Assembly (NCBI GenBank): GCA_031317595.1
Contig: JANCMB010000001.1
Location: 2,173,610 to 2,237,609, forward strand
Direction: 5' to 3'
Length of the DNA stretch: 64,000 nucleotides
DNA from: Glutamicibacter sp. PS
Lineage (GTDB): Bacteria; Actinomycetota; Actinomycetes; Actinomycetales; Micrococcaceae
Position numbers and translations under genes: made by a program. Under the pieces are notes generated by a model. That model did no database searches and was not told the origin of the DNA. It worked only from the letters and a program-made list of their open reading frames with translations. Shown here piece after piece: positions 33,461-42,275 of the stretch; the stretch's first letter is position 1, and each line of letters opens with the position of its first letter.

Positions 33461-34885
33461 GTGACTGTTGATATTGATCTACACGAGAGCTTCAAGGCCT
33501 ACGACGTACGTGGCATCGTTGGGCAGGAATTGAACGCCGAAGCCGTCGAGGCTATTGGAGCTTCCTTTGTCGATGTGCTGGCGCTTTCCGGCAAGGATGT
33601 GCTCATTGGCGGAGATATGCGCCCTTCGAGCGCCGACTTCGCTCAGGCTTTCGCCCGTGGCGTGACCTATCGCGGGGCGAACGCGGTGTTGTTGGGCCAG
33701 ATCTCCACCGACGAACTGTACTTCGCGGCTGGCCGCTACGACGCTGCCGGTGTAGTTTTTACCGCTAGCCACAATCCGGCGGAATACAACGGGTTGAAGA
33801 TGGCCAAGGCCGGGGCCGTGCCGATTTCGTCGGATACTGGCCTGTTCGATATCCGTGATCTCGCGCAGAGCTATCTGACCGAGGGGCTGCCGGTTTCGAC
33901 CGAGGCCCCCACCGGTACGGTGCGTGAGTTGGATGTTTTGGCTGATTACGCGGCCTATCTGCGTTCTTTGGTTGATCTTTCGGGGATTCGGCCGTTGAAG
34001 GTGGTCGTGGACGCCGGTAACGGTATGGCCGGGCTGACGACTCCGGCCGTGCTGGGTAACAGTGTGTTGGCCGGGTTGCCGTTGGAGATTGTCGATCTGT
34101 ATTTCGATCTCGATGGGACTTTCCCGAATCATCCGGCGAACCCGTTGGAGCCGGAGAATCTTAAGGATCTGCAGGCCGCCGTGCGTGAGCACGGGGCGGA
34201 TATTGGATTGGCGTTCGATGGGGATGCTGATCGTTGCTTTGTGATCAATGAGCGGGGTAACCCGGTGTCTCCCTCGGCGGTGACCGCGCTGGTTGCGGTG
34301 CGTGAAATTGCGCGGGCTCAGGCTGCTGGGGAGTCGAGCCCGGTGGTGATTCATAATTTGATTACCTCGCGGGCGGTGCCGGAGTTCGTCACGCAGGTCG
34401 GCGGGGTGCCGGTGCAGACACGTGTGGGTCATTCCTTCATTAAGGCCAAGATGGCCGAGCATGGGGCGATTTTCGGTGGTGAGCACTCTGCGCACTACTA
34501 TTTCCGTGATTTTTACAACGCTGATACCGGGATGTTGGCGGCGATGCATGTGCTGGCCGCGTTGGGTGAGAGCACGTTGCCGCTGTCGGAGCTGGGGGCG
34601 CGTTTTGAGCCGTACACCGCCACTGGGGAGATCAACTCTCGGGTCGCGAATAAGGATGCGGCGATCGCCCGTGTGGCGGCGCATTTCGCGGGTCAGCCGG
34701 TGAGCGTGAGCACCATGGACGGCACGACGTTTAGTGCACAGGATGGTAGCTGGTGGTTTAACCTCCGTCCGTCGAATACCGAGCCGTTCTTGCGTTTCAA
34801 TGGTGAGGGTCTCACTGCGGCGATCATTGAGCCGGTCCGTGATAGCGTGCTGGGGATCGTTCGCGACACCGACCCCAACTCCTAA
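33461..34885 (+). CDS. manB: Phosphomannomutase / phosphoglucomutase
   Basis: A 474-residue alpha-D-phosphohexomutase that interconverts hexose 6- and 1-phosphates, supplying mannose-1-P or glucose-1-P for envelope sugars. The catalytic phosphoserine loop is TASHNPAEYNG, the metal loop DGDADRC, the sugar-binding loop GGEHSAHYYF, and the phosphate-binding loop RPSNTEPFLR. FKAYDVRGIVG opens domain 1. Codon use changes within the gene: from about 33900 on, TTG, GCG and T-ending codons become common, unlike the first 440 bp and the neighbours. GTG 33461 is chosen because of the -10 box 7 nt upstream. Confidence 0.9.
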   Translation: MTVDIDLHESFKAYDVRGIVGQELNAEAVEAIGASFVDVLALSGKDVLIGGDMRPSSADFAQAFARGVTYRGANAVLLGQISTDELYFAAGRYDAAGVVFTASHNPAEYNGLKMAKAGAVPISSDTGLFDIRDLAQSYLTEGLPVSTEAPTGTVRELDVLADYAAYLRSLVDLSGIRPLKVVVDAGNGMAGLTTPAVLGNSVLAGLPLEIVDLYFDLDGTFPNHPANPLEPENLKDLQAAVREHGADIGLAFDGDADRCFVINERGNPVSPSAVTALVAVREIARAQAAGESSPVVIHNLITSRAVPEFVTQVGGVPVQTRVGHSFIKAKMAEHGAIFGGEHSAHYYFRDFYNADTGMLAAMHVLAALGESTLPLSELGARFEPYTATGEINSRVANKDAAIARVAAHFAGQPVSVSTMDGTTFSAQDGSWWFNLRPSNTEPFLRFNGEGLTAAIIEPVRDSVLGIVRDTDPNS

Positions 34886-34894
34886 GGAGCCATG

Positions 34895-35371
34895 ATGAAC
34901 GTTGAGGACATGACCGACGAGGTCAAGGATGATCTGAATAAGGTCCTGGGTACCGCACTGGGTGTGGCCCGCGAACAGCTCGAGGAGCAGGGAGTATTCC
35001 TGCCCTTCGCCATCGGTTTGGAGCCCGGCGCCGAGGGCGAGGACGGCGAATTGCGTCTCATCGCGGTGCCACCGACGGATGATCCGGAGGATCCGGAGGC
35101 CGACATCGACACTGAGAGCATGGCCGCCGATCTGGTGCAAGTACTTAACCAGCAAGGTACCGATTTCAGCGCCGTAGCCATCGCCTCCGATGTGTTGTTG
35201 CAGGAAGATGAGCGCGACGCAATCCATGTGGTTGCCGAGCATCGTCAGGGGCTAGCGCTGGCAATCGTTCAGCCTTACGCCATGCCCGAAGAGCCAGGTG
35301 GCCCGTGGCAGTTCGAGGATCCGTCCGCAGAGTCTGCCACCGCCTCGATCTGGTCGCAGGACGCTAACTAG
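34895..35371 (+). CDS. Conserved-looking acidic protein, unknown function
   Basis: A 158-residue soluble acidic protein with no motif I recognise. The sequence has an alternating strand-helix look (LRLIAVPPTDDPEDPEADIDTES, FSAVAIASDVLLQ, QGLALAIVQPYAM). AAGGAG lies 5 nt before the ATG at 34895; the preceding ATG is only 2 nt away and less likely. It starts 9 nt after manB and ends 3 nt before nsrR, so the three genes look co-transcribed, but no shared function is evident. Confidence 0.7.
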   Translation: MNVEDMTDEVKDDLNKVLGTALGVAREQLEEQGVFLPFAIGLEPGAEGEDGELRLIAVPPTDDPEDPEADIDTESMAADLVQVLNQQGTDFSAVAIASDVLLQEDERDAIHVVAEHRQGLALAIVQPYAMPEEPGGPWQFEDPSAESATASIWSQDAN

Positions 35372-35374
35372 CTC

Positions 35375-35824
35375 ATGCGTCTGTCAGCCTTCGCGGACGT
35401 GTGCCTGCGCACCATCATGGTGCTCGGGGCACCGTCCGCGGGTCAGCTGACCAGTCGGCAAATTGCCGAGCTGATAAATACCCCGTACAACCACGTCACT
35501 AAGGCCGTCCTCGAACTTCGAACGCTCGGCCTGATCGAGGTGACGCGCGGGCGCTCCGGGGGCGCCAGCATCACCGAGGCCGGCCTGAACGGCTCCGTGG
35601 GCACCCTGCTACGCCACCTCGACCGGCGTGAAGATGTTGTCGACTGCTCCCCCAGTACAAACGCGGGCGCGTGCCCCTTAGCCGCCGGTTGCCGTCTACG
35701 CCAGGCGTTGCGCGCGGCCCGTGAAGCCTTTTACGCCAGTCTGGACGGACTGACCGTCCGCGAAGTCTGCACCTCACCAGCCTTGCAGACGCTCCCCTTC
35801 CCCTCGCCGCGCCTTCCCAACTAG
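35375..35824 (+). CDS. nsrR: NsrR-type Rrf2 repressor, nitric-oxide sensing
   Basis: A 149-residue Rrf2-family regulator. The winged helix is at residues 1-65 (SRQIAELINTPYNHVTKAVLELRTLGLIEVTRGRSGG). Three cluster-ligand cysteines, Cys91, Cys100 and Cys106 (CSPSTNAGACPLAAGC), and Asp8 correspond to the 4Fe-4S ligands known in Streptomyces NsrR. NO destroys the cluster and relieves repression. The adjacent flavohaemoglobin gene with an inverted-repeat operator is the expected target. No clear ribosome binding site; translation may depend on the gene 3 nt upstream. Confidence 0.9.
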   Translation: MRLSAFADVCLRTIMVLGAPSAGQLTSRQIAELINTPYNHVTKAVLELRTLGLIEVTRGRSGGASITEAGLNGSVGTLLRHLDRREDVVDCSPSTNAGACPLAAGCRLRQALRAAREAFYASLDGLTVREVCTSPALQTLPFPSPRLPN

Positions 35825-35895
35825 CGCCGCCGCCGAGGCGTGGCACCCGAGCGGCATTCGAGGCAGTTGCACATCTCTTCTACAAGGCGTAGAAC

Positions 35896-35901
35896 TATAG
35901 T
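35896..35901 (+). promoter_or_regulatory. -10 box of hmp promoter
   Basis: TATAGT, just upstream of the NsrR-type operator. No good -35 at standard spacing was seen. Confidence 0.5.
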
Positions 35902-35904
35902 GTA

Positions 35905-35929
35905 AAACTTGCATATCAAATGCAAGTAA
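35905..35929 (+). promoter_or_regulatory. Probable NsrR operator of hmp
   Basis: A perfect 8-bp inverted repeat, ACTTGCAT and ATGCAAGT, separated by 5 bp, with A-rich flanks. It lies between the -10 box and the hmp ribosome binding site. The layout (about 11-1-11, containing ATGCA half-sites) is like known NsrR sites. Binding would block transcription initiation. Confidence 0.7.
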
Positions 35930-35952
35930 ATCCCTGCATTCCGGAGGTTCCC

Positions 35953-37125
35953 ATGCTGTCCACCCAATCCCGCCCGCTCATCGAAGCCACTTTGCCGCTG
36001 ATCGGCGAGCGCATTGGGCAGATCACCCCGGTGTTCTACCGCCGGCTTTTCGCCGCCCACCCCGAATTGCTCGACGGAACCTTCTCCCGCTCGAATCAGC
36101 GCAATGGACGACAGCAGCAGGCCCTCGCCGGTTCCATCGCCACCTTCGCCAGTTACCTGCTGGCCAACCCGCAGGCACTTGCCGAAACCCTGCTTTCGCG
36201 CATCGCCCATAAGCATGCCTCGCTCGGCGTCCGCGAGGAGCAATATCCGGTGGTTTACGAGCACCTGTTCGCCGCCATTGCCGAAGACTTAGGCGATACC
36301 CTGACCCCAGAAATCGCGGCGGCCTGGACCGAGGTCTATTGGCTCATGGCACACGCCCTGATCAAGTTGGAGCGTGAGCTCTACGCGGCGCAACCCAATA
36401 GCGTCGATTACAGTGCTTGGCGACTCGTGCAGCGACAGACCGAAAGCACCGACTGCGTAAGCTTTAGCTTCGAACCGCTCGACGAAACCCCCGTGGCCGC
36501 GGCCCGTCCAGGACAGTTCGTCTCCCTACGCCTGCCGGTCGCCGATGGCACCCGTCAGGTACGTCAATACACACTCAGTCAGCAACCGGAAGCAACGAGC
36601 CGTCGCCATATCACGGTCAAGCTGGATGTCGACGGAGAGGTGAGCACGACCCTGCATAGCTTGCAGCCAGGGGCCGTGGTGGAGCTGTCGAACCCTTACG
36701 GAGATTTGGTCATTGATGCCGAGGGCACACCACTGGTAATTGCCACCGCTGGCATTGGGTGCACTCCGGCGGCCGCGGCACTTTCCAGCCTCGCTGCCGC
36801 AGGTTCAGTACGACGCCTGAGCATCCTGCACGCGGAAGCTAGCGTCGAGGCGTGGGCGCTACAACACCAGATGCTCGATTCGCTGCGGCAACTTCCGCAG
36901 GCGACGCTCAGCACGTGGTTCGAGCACGGACCATTGCCCGAGGCCTATGAGTCGCGTCGGGGACTCATGGATCTGACCGGACACGTTGATGAACACAGCG
37001 AACTGTACCTCTGCGGACCCTTGCCCTTCATGCATGCGCTGCGCTCGCAGGCACTGAGCCTTGGGGTACCGGCCCAGAAGATTCACTATGAAGTCTTCGG
37101 CCCAGATGTCTGGTTGGCCGCCTAG
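35953..37125 (+). CDS. hmp: Flavohaemoglobin, nitric oxide dioxygenase
   Basis: A 390-residue flavohaemoprotein that oxidises NO to nitrate using O2 and NAD(P)H. The globin domain (1-about 135) has B10 Tyr in VFYRRLFAAHPEL and the proximal His in IAHKHASLGV. A ferredoxin-reductase-type FAD domain has RQYTLS, and the NAD domain has ATAGIGCTPAAAAL and the terminal EVFGPD. ATG 35953 has GGAGG 5 nt upstream. It lies behind nsrR and its operator. Its stop codon overlaps the stop of the convergent hydrolase gene in a shared CTAG. Confidence 0.95.
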   Translation: MLSTQSRPLIEATLPLIGERIGQITPVFYRRLFAAHPELLDGTFSRSNQRNGRQQQALAGSIATFASYLLANPQALAETLLSRIAHKHASLGVREEQYPVVYEHLFAAIAEDLGDTLTPEIAAAWTEVYWLMAHALIKLERELYAAQPNSVDYSAWRLVQRQTESTDCVSFSFEPLDETPVAAARPGQFVSLRLPVADGTRQVRQYTLSQQPEATSRRHITVKLDVDGEVSTTLHSLQPGAVVELSNPYGDLVIDAEGTPLVIATAGIGCTPAAAALSSLAAAGSVRRLSILHAEASVEAWALQHQMLDSLRQLPQATLSTWFEHGPLPEAYESRRGLMDLTGHVDEHSELYLCGPLPFMHALRSQALSLGVPAQKIHYEVFGPDVWLAA

Positions 37126-38042
37126 TCCTCTGGCTTTTGCGTTTCAGTTCCCGGGGCCGGGTCGGTGGCAGAGCGTTTGCCGAACTTGGCCCCCAGGGAC
37201 GAACTCTTGCCCGCCCGTGCGGGCGCTTCGGTAAGCTTCGAATGAATCCTGCCTTCAAATGCCCATTGGCGCAGAACCGCATTGAACAGCAACGGAGTTT
37301 CAATATTCCATTGATGGTGCACACCGGGAACGAGTCGGGTCGCTACTTGCGGAAGCTTGGCCTGTAGAGCGGGGAAAGAGGAGGCCACGAGCTTTGGTTC
37401 GAGCGCCCCGGCCAGCGCCAAGGCGGGACCCGTGTAGTTGTTCAGATCTTCGGGGAGTCCGCCCGCGGCCAGTTCTTCGGTAATTGCTCGCAGGTTATGC
37501 TCTTGCAGCGTTACCCCATGCCGCGCGAAAAGCTCCTTTTCGTCATCGACCATCCCATAGGCCCCGGCCTGAAACCGCCAATACCAGGGGCTGCCGGCTA
37601 GCTTCAGCTGCCAGCGGTTCAGGTTGCGAGCCAACGCCGGGACACCCGAGGCGGGGGTGCCGCTGAGCAGAAGGCTCTGCACGAGCTCGGGGTGCCGCGC
37701 GGCCACGTGGGCGGCGATAAGCCCTCCCACGGACATCCCGACGAGGTGAACGCCGCCACTGGGAACTTCTTCTGCGATCAGCGCGGCAACGTCGTCGGCC
37801 GCAGATTGCAGCCCGGCCCAGTCCTCGTCGCTTCGCGCGCCAAAGGAAGGCAGATGCGGGGTGAGCACGGTGGCTCGTGCGAAGGCACGTACCTGCGGTT
37901 CCCATACCCAGTTGCCCACCGAGCCACCGTGCAACAGAACCAGGGTCTGTTCGGAACCGCTAGCGGCCGAGCCGGAGGAGGCCGGGTGCACCTGGGCATA
38001 GCCGTTAGGGTCTAGCGCTTCGTTCCGCTTATCGCCGCTCAT
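37122..38042 (-). CDS. Alpha/beta hydrolase
   Basis: A 306-residue hydrolase of the alpha/beta fold. Oxyanion segment LVLLHGGSVGNWVWEPQ, nucleophile Ser in VGMSVGG, and catalytic His in PGVHHQWNIETP are visible. The C-terminal tail of about 40 residues is basic and Pro/Ser-rich. The reaction is unknown. The ATG overlaps the PadR stop by 4 nt, so the pair is translationally coupled. Confidence 0.85.
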   Translation of the reverse strand: MSGDKRNEALDPNGYAQVHPASSGSAASGSEQTLVLLHGGSVGNWVWEPQVRAFARATVLTPHLPSFGARSDEDWAGLQSAADDVAALIAEEVPSGGVHLVGMSVGGLIAAHVAARHPELVQSLLLSGTPASGVPALARNLNRWQLKLAGSPWYWRFQAGAYGMVDDEKELFARHGVTLQEHNLRAITEELAAGGLPEDLNNYTGPALALAGALEPKLVASSFPALQAKLPQVATRLVPGVHHQWNIETPLLFNAVLRQWAFEGRIHSKLTEAPARAGKSSSLGAKFGKRSATDPAPGTETQKPED

Positions 38043-38566
38043 GGGAGATACTCCATGACCGCGTCAAGCCAGTCCAACTCGGCGGCTTGCTGCCGAATGG
38101 CATGATCAAGGGTGGCAGCCATCAGAAAGCTGCGCCGGTCGGCTGCGGCACGCATATCGATCCCTTCCCGTTGCGACAGGTAGTCGTCGAGCACACGTTG
38201 GGTCGCGTTCCTCCGCTCGGTGAGTAACTGTTGAATTTGTTCCTTGCCAAGCTCGGCGGCAAAAAATACCTGTCCCATAAAGGGATCACGCTCGGTACCG
38301 CTCGCCGGGCCTTGAGAAAGCCAAGCGACCAGTGCCTGACGGCCCGCAGAGGTGATGTGATGCTCTTGACGATCCGGGTAGTTGCTCTGTTCTACCGTAC
38401 GCACAGTCGCGTAGCCCTGGTCAACCAGTTGGGCCAGGGTTCGGTAAATCTGCGCCTTGTCCGCATTCCAAAAGTGGTTAATCGACGAGTCAAAATGCTT
38501 CTTCAATTCATAGCCCGTCATCGGCGATAAACAGAGCAGACCCAAGATTAATCGTGCCAAAACCAT
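38039..38566 (-). CDS. PadR family transcriptional regulator
   Basis: A 175-residue PadR-type regulator. The N-terminal winged helix (LILGLLCLSPMTGYELKKHF, AQIYRTLAQLVDQGYA) is followed by the helical dimerisation domain typical of subfamily 1 (Vir_act_alpha_C-like: DPFMGQVFFAAELGKEQIQQLL). It probably represses its own operon with the hydrolase and perhaps the divergent efflux gene 121 nt away. I use ATG 38566; a GTG two codons upstream is possible. No ribosome binding site is evident. Confidence 0.87.
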   Translation of the reverse strand: MVLARLILGLLCLSPMTGYELKKHFDSSINHFWNADKAQIYRTLAQLVDQGYATVRTVEQSNYPDRQEHHITSAGRQALVAWLSQGPASGTERDPFMGQVFFAAELGKEQIQQLLTERRNATQRVLDDYLSQREGIDMRAAADRRSFLMAATLDHAIRQQAAELDWLDAVMEYLP

Positions 38567-38674
38567 AAACACATCTTGTCACAGATAGTGGATAACACAC
38601 CCACCCGACCTGCGTTTACGGGCAGCAATTCCGGCTCGAGCGATCGGCCGCAGGAGCTCGCCTGTTATGGAATC

Positions 38675-38680
38675 TAGAAT
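38675..38680 (+). promoter_or_regulatory. -10 box of Bcr/CflA exporter promoter
   Basis: TAGAAT, 6 nt before ATG 38687. The intervening GGGAGC could also act as a weak ribosome binding site. Confidence 0.5.
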
Positions 38681-38686
38681 GGGAGC

Positions 38687-39910
38687 ATGTCCGCCCGCGC
38701 TGAACATTCGAAACTGACCCCCATATTGTTCATGTTACTGGTGGTGTTGGGCACCACGGGCCCACTGGCAGTAGACATGTATCTGCCCTCGTTTCCAGCG
38801 ATGGCAACCCAATTCGGCGCCTCGGCCACGCAGATTCAGCTAACGCTCACAGCTTTTCTGCTGGGAATGGCAGCGGGCCAGCTCCTCTGGGGTCCGCTGT
38901 CCGACCGCTTGGGACGCGCCCTGCCGCTGCGTCTAGGCACCGGCCTGTTCGTTTTAACAAGTGTCGGCGCGGCGCTGGCCCCGACCCTGGAATCGCTGAT
39001 TGCCGCCCGTGCCCTGCAGGGGCTAGGAGCCGCCGCCGGTCTCGTGATCTCCAAGGCCATCGTCGCCGACACCACCACCGGTGTACGCACCGCACGGATG
39101 TTTAGCATCCTGATGACTATCGGTGGTGTTGCACCGGCCGTCGCGCCAATTCTCGGCTCATTCATTGCCCAGATCGGCGGATTCCGTGCCGTGCTATGGA
39201 CCCTGGCCGCAGTTGCCGCGATCATGTGCACCGGCTGTCTGGCGTTCTATAAGGAAACACTTCCACTCACGGCTCGTAGCTCGGGAAGGTATCTCGCTCC
39301 TTTGCGTCAGGCCATCTCACGTCCTCGTTTTGTGGGCTACATGATCCAGTTCGCCTTCGGGTTCGCTTGCATGATGGCCTATGTTTCGGCCTCCCCCTTC
39401 GTTTACCAGAATGTGATGGGGCTCAGCCCTCGGCTCTATGCCCTCGCCTTCGGCCTCAATGCTCTGGGCTTGATTGCAGCTGGATTCACCTCGGCGCGCT
39501 TGGCCACGCGCGTTCCATTGCGCCGTACCATCAGCGTGGCGCTGAGCGTCATGCTTGGCGCGAGCCTACTGTTGCTGATCCTCGTCTTGCTGGGCGTACG
39601 CTCGCTGGCCTTGGCGGCGGTGATTTTTATTTTGGTGGCGAGCATTGGCTTCACCACCGGTAACACCACCGGACTCGCGCTGGCCGAGGTCCGCGAAGTC
39701 TCCGGATCCGGCTCGGCCTTACTCGGCGCGGCGCAGTTCGCGGTGGGTGCGATGGCGACGCCGCTGGTCGGCATGAGCGGGGAGAACTCTGCGCTGGGTC
39801 TGGCCGTGGTGCTACTCTGCTGCGCCGCAGTGTCATTTGCTGCCTTGATCTACACGGCCGATCGCTTCCACCCAGACTCGGCCGGGCTCACGCTCCCGGC
39901 GCGTTCCTAA
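38687..39910 (+). CDS. Bcr/CflA-type multidrug MFS exporter
   Basis: A 407-residue transporter with twelve predicted membrane helices. Family features include LAVDMYLPSFPAMATQF after helix 1, motif A GPLSDRLGR, and RALQGLGAAAG in helix 4. Bcr/CflA proteins are proton-driven drug exporters. It is divergent from the PadR/hydrolase pair, a common arrangement for regulated efflux, so PadR control is possible. Confidence 0.9.
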   Translation: MSARAEHSKLTPILFMLLVVLGTTGPLAVDMYLPSFPAMATQFGASATQIQLTLTAFLLGMAAGQLLWGPLSDRLGRALPLRLGTGLFVLTSVGAALAPTLESLIAARALQGLGAAAGLVISKAIVADTTTGVRTARMFSILMTIGGVAPAVAPILGSFIAQIGGFRAVLWTLAAVAAIMCTGCLAFYKETLPLTARSSGRYLAPLRQAISRPRFVGYMIQFAFGFACMMAYVSASPFVYQNVMGLSPRLYALAFGLNALGLIAAGFTSARLATRVPLRRTISVALSVMLGASLLLLILVLLGVRSLALAAVIFILVASIGFTTGNTTGLALAEVREVSGSGSALLGAAQFAVGAMATPLVGMSGENSALGLAVVLLCCAAVSFAALIYTADRFHPDSAGLTLPARS

Positions 39911-39921
39911 AACTCGCTTAA

Positions 39922-39962
39922 AGCAAGCTCCCCGCACCACGAGGTGGTGCGGGGAGCTTGGG
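39922..39962. terminator. Bidirectional terminator between exporter and pckG
   Basis: A perfect inverted repeat (arms AGCTCCCCGCACCAC and GTGGTGCGGGGAGCT, loop GAG) between two convergent genes. Confidence 0.85.
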
Positions 39963-39983
39963 TGCCTTCGCGATCCAGTGCGA

Positions 39984-41816
39984 CTAGGCGCTCAGGCGCT
40001 GCTTCAGGCCATCGAGCTCAGCGCGTAGGGCGGCGGGCAGGGCCTCGCCGAAGTTCGCGTACCATTCCTCGATGCTGGCAACTTCGGCCAACCATTCATC
40101 CTTATCGACATTCACGGCCACCTCGACATCGGCGGGGGTGAAGTTCTCCAGGCCGGTCAGGTCCAACGACTCACCGGTGGGCACATTGCCGATCGGGGTC
40201 TCGGCAGCCTCGGCGGTACCCTCGATGCGCTCAATAACCCACTTGAGCACGCGCGAGTTGTCACCGAAGCCTGGCCACGCAAATCCACCGGTCGGTGTGC
40301 GACGGAACCAGTTGACCAAGAAGACCTTCGGAGCCTGCTCGGGATTGAGCTTCGCCGAAATCTTGTCCCAGTGGTTGAGGTAGTCACCGGCGTTGTAGCC
40401 GATGAATGGCAGCATCGCCATCGGGTCACGACGGACCACACCGGTGGCGCCGGCAGCGGCCGCGGTGGTCTCCGAGGAAAGCGTCGAACCCATGAATACA
40501 CCGTTGGTCCAACTACGCGCCTCGGTGACCAGCGGGATGGTGGTCTTGCGTCGTCCGCCGAAGAGGATCGCGTCGATCTTCACACCGTTAGGCGAGTAGT
40601 ACTCGTCGGCCAGCATGTCGATCTGGTCGATTGGTGTGCAGAAGCGCGAGTTCGGGTGAGCGGCCGGGGTGCCGGACTCCGGGGTCCAGTCCTGACCAAG
40701 CCAGTCGGTCAGGTGCGCCGGCGCTTCGTCGGTCATGCCTTCCCACCAGACGCCACCCTCATCGGTCAACGCGACGTTGGTGAAGATGGAGTTACCCTTG
40801 GCGATGGCACGCATTGCGTTGGGGTTGGTGGACCAGCCGGTGCCGGGAGCAACACCAAACAGGCCGTATTCCGGGTTCAGGCCACGCAGTTCCCCATCGG
40901 CGCCGATGCGCATCCAGTTGATGTCGTCGCCCAAGGTTTCGGCCTTCCAACCCTCAATGGTCGGATCCAGCAGGGCCAAGTTGGTCTTGCCGCAGGCCGA
41001 CGGGAAGGCCGCAGCGATGTTGTATGCCTTACCCTGTGGGCTGGTGAGCTTCAGAATAAGCATGTGCTCAGCCAACCAGCCTTCGTCGCGAGCCATCGCC
41101 GAAGCAATACGCAGCGAGTAGCACTTCTTGCCCAGCAAAGCGTTGCCGCCGTATCCCGAACCGTAGGAAACAATGGCGCGCTCTTCGGGGAAGTGAACAA
41201 TCCACTTATCCTCGTTGCACGGCCACGGAACATCCTCTTCGCCCGGCTGAAGCGGGGCACCGACAGAGTGCAGCGCTGGGACGAAGAAGGCGTCTTCGGC
41301 TTCCATCTTGCGCAGCACCTCGGTGCCGATCTTGGCCATGATGCGCATCGAGGCGACTACATAGGCCGAGTCGGTAATCTCGACTCCGTAAGCGGGGTTC
41401 TCGGCGTCTAGGGGTCCCATCACGAACGGAATAACGTACATGGTGCGACCACGCATGGCCCCGTCGAAAAGACCATCGAGCTTGGCCTTCATCTTTTCTG
41501 GGTCTTCCCAGTTGTTGGTGAAGCCGGCGTCCTTCTCCTCCTTGGAGCAAATGAAGGTGCGCTCTTCGACGCGGGCCACGTCCTTGGGGTCAGAAAAACC
41601 CGCGTAGGAGTTCGGGAAGTTCGGATCGGTCAGCTTGATCAGCGTTCCGGCCTCGACGAGTTCCGCGCACAGGCGGTCGTTCTCTTCGGCGGAACCATCA
41701 ACCCAATAAACCCGGTCCGGCTTCGTCAGTGCGGCGACTTCCTCGACCCACGACACCAGCTTGGCGTGCGTGGTTGGCGCTGCGTCGATAACGTTCTGAT
41801 CCGAGCTCGGGCTCAT
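39984..41816 (-). CDS. pckG: Phosphoenolpyruvate carboxykinase (GTP)
   Basis: A 610-residue GTP-dependent PEP carboxykinase, converting oxaloacetate to PEP in gluconeogenesis. Nucleotide-binding P-loop and hypervariable catalytic Cys are in [14 protein letters not shown]. Metal-site and guanine-pocket segments include [45 protein letters not shown] and [12 protein letters not shown]. The length is standard for the GTP enzyme. ATG 41816 has GGAGGGA about 7-12 nt upstream. The AT-richer 180 bp upstream could hold regulatory sites. Confidence 0.96.
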   Translation of the reverse strand: MSPSSDQNVIDAAPTTHAKLVSWVEEVAALTKPDRVYWVDGSAEENDRLCAELVEAGTLIKLTDPNFPNSYAGFSDPKDVARVEERTFICSKEEKDAGFTNNWEDPEKMKAKLDGLFDGAMRGRTMYVIPFVMGPLDAENPAYGVEITDSAYVVASMRIMAKIGTEVLRKMEAEDAFFVPALHSVGAPLQPGEEDVPWPCNEDKWIVHFPEERAIVSYGSGYGGNALLGKKCYSLRIASAMARDEGWLAEHMLILKLTSPQGKAYNIAAAFPSACGKTNLALLDPTIEGWKAETLGDDINWMRIGADGELRGLNPEYGLFGVAPGTGWSTNPNAMRAIAKGNSIFTNVALTDEGGVWWEGMTDEAPAHLTDWLGQDWTPESGTPAAHPNSRFCTPIDQIDMLADEYYSPNGVKIDAILFGGRRKTTIPLVTEARSWTNGVFMGSTLSSETTAAAAGATGVVRRDPMAMLPFIGYNAGDYLNHWDKISAKLNPEQAPKVFLVNWFRRTPTGGFAWPGFGDNSRVLKWVIERIEGTAEAAETPIGNVPTGESLDLTGLENFTPADVEVAVNVDKDEWLAEVASIEEWYANFGEALPAALRAELDGLKQRLSA

Positions 41817-42053
41817 TATCCATTCCCTCCATTGGGCTGAACTAGCAATAAATCAAGGCTAGGTGGTGGGCTCCGACGGATTCTGTGACACAAACCTCAG
41901 CGGACCGGCCTTGGACCGCTCGAGAATCTGAGTTCCGCTAAATCTCGGGGATTTCGAACTAATCAACATCGACTTTCTGTGATTAAGGTCACGTAGACCG
42001 GTATACTTTTTCTTGCGTCGCACGGCTCCCTCTCATGGGCCGCAGGGTGGATT

Positions 42054-42081
42054 TTGACGGGCGCGAAAATCTCTGTATAGT
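42054..42081 (+). promoter_or_regulatory. Promoter of tRNA-Arg copy 1
   Basis: -35 TTGACG (42054-42059), 16-nt spacer, -10 TATAGT (42076-42081). The -10 region and downstream leader are shared with the promoter of tRNA-Arg copy 2. Confidence 0.7.
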
Positions 42082-42119
42082 TATTCGAGGTTCGTCACGG
42101 CGAGCCGAAAACTGAAGAT

Positions 42120-42193
<74 letters not shown>

Positions 42194-42200
42194 CCAAATA

Positions 42201-42236
42201 AAATTCCCCCGGTCACAGGCCGGGGGAATTTTTGTT
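42201..42236. terminator. Terminator after tRNA-Arg copy 1
   Basis: Arms AAATTCCCCCGG and CCGGGGGAATTT followed by TTGTTATT. It also faces the convergent MFS gene. Confidence 0.8.
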
Positions 42237-42275
42237 ATTCGCAAAGTATTCAGCTCATCGGTTCCGCGGGCGGGA

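Noticed and set aside
33479-35242. A 587-codon open frame antisense to manB and the gene after it
   Set aside because: It mirrors the biased codon pattern of manB on the other strand; His/Arg-rich with no domain, while the sense strand encodes a complete phosphohexomutase.
40371-41411. Plus-strand frame of 346 codons opposite pckG
   Set aside because: Antisense shadow of a fully conserved enzyme; no domain or start signal.
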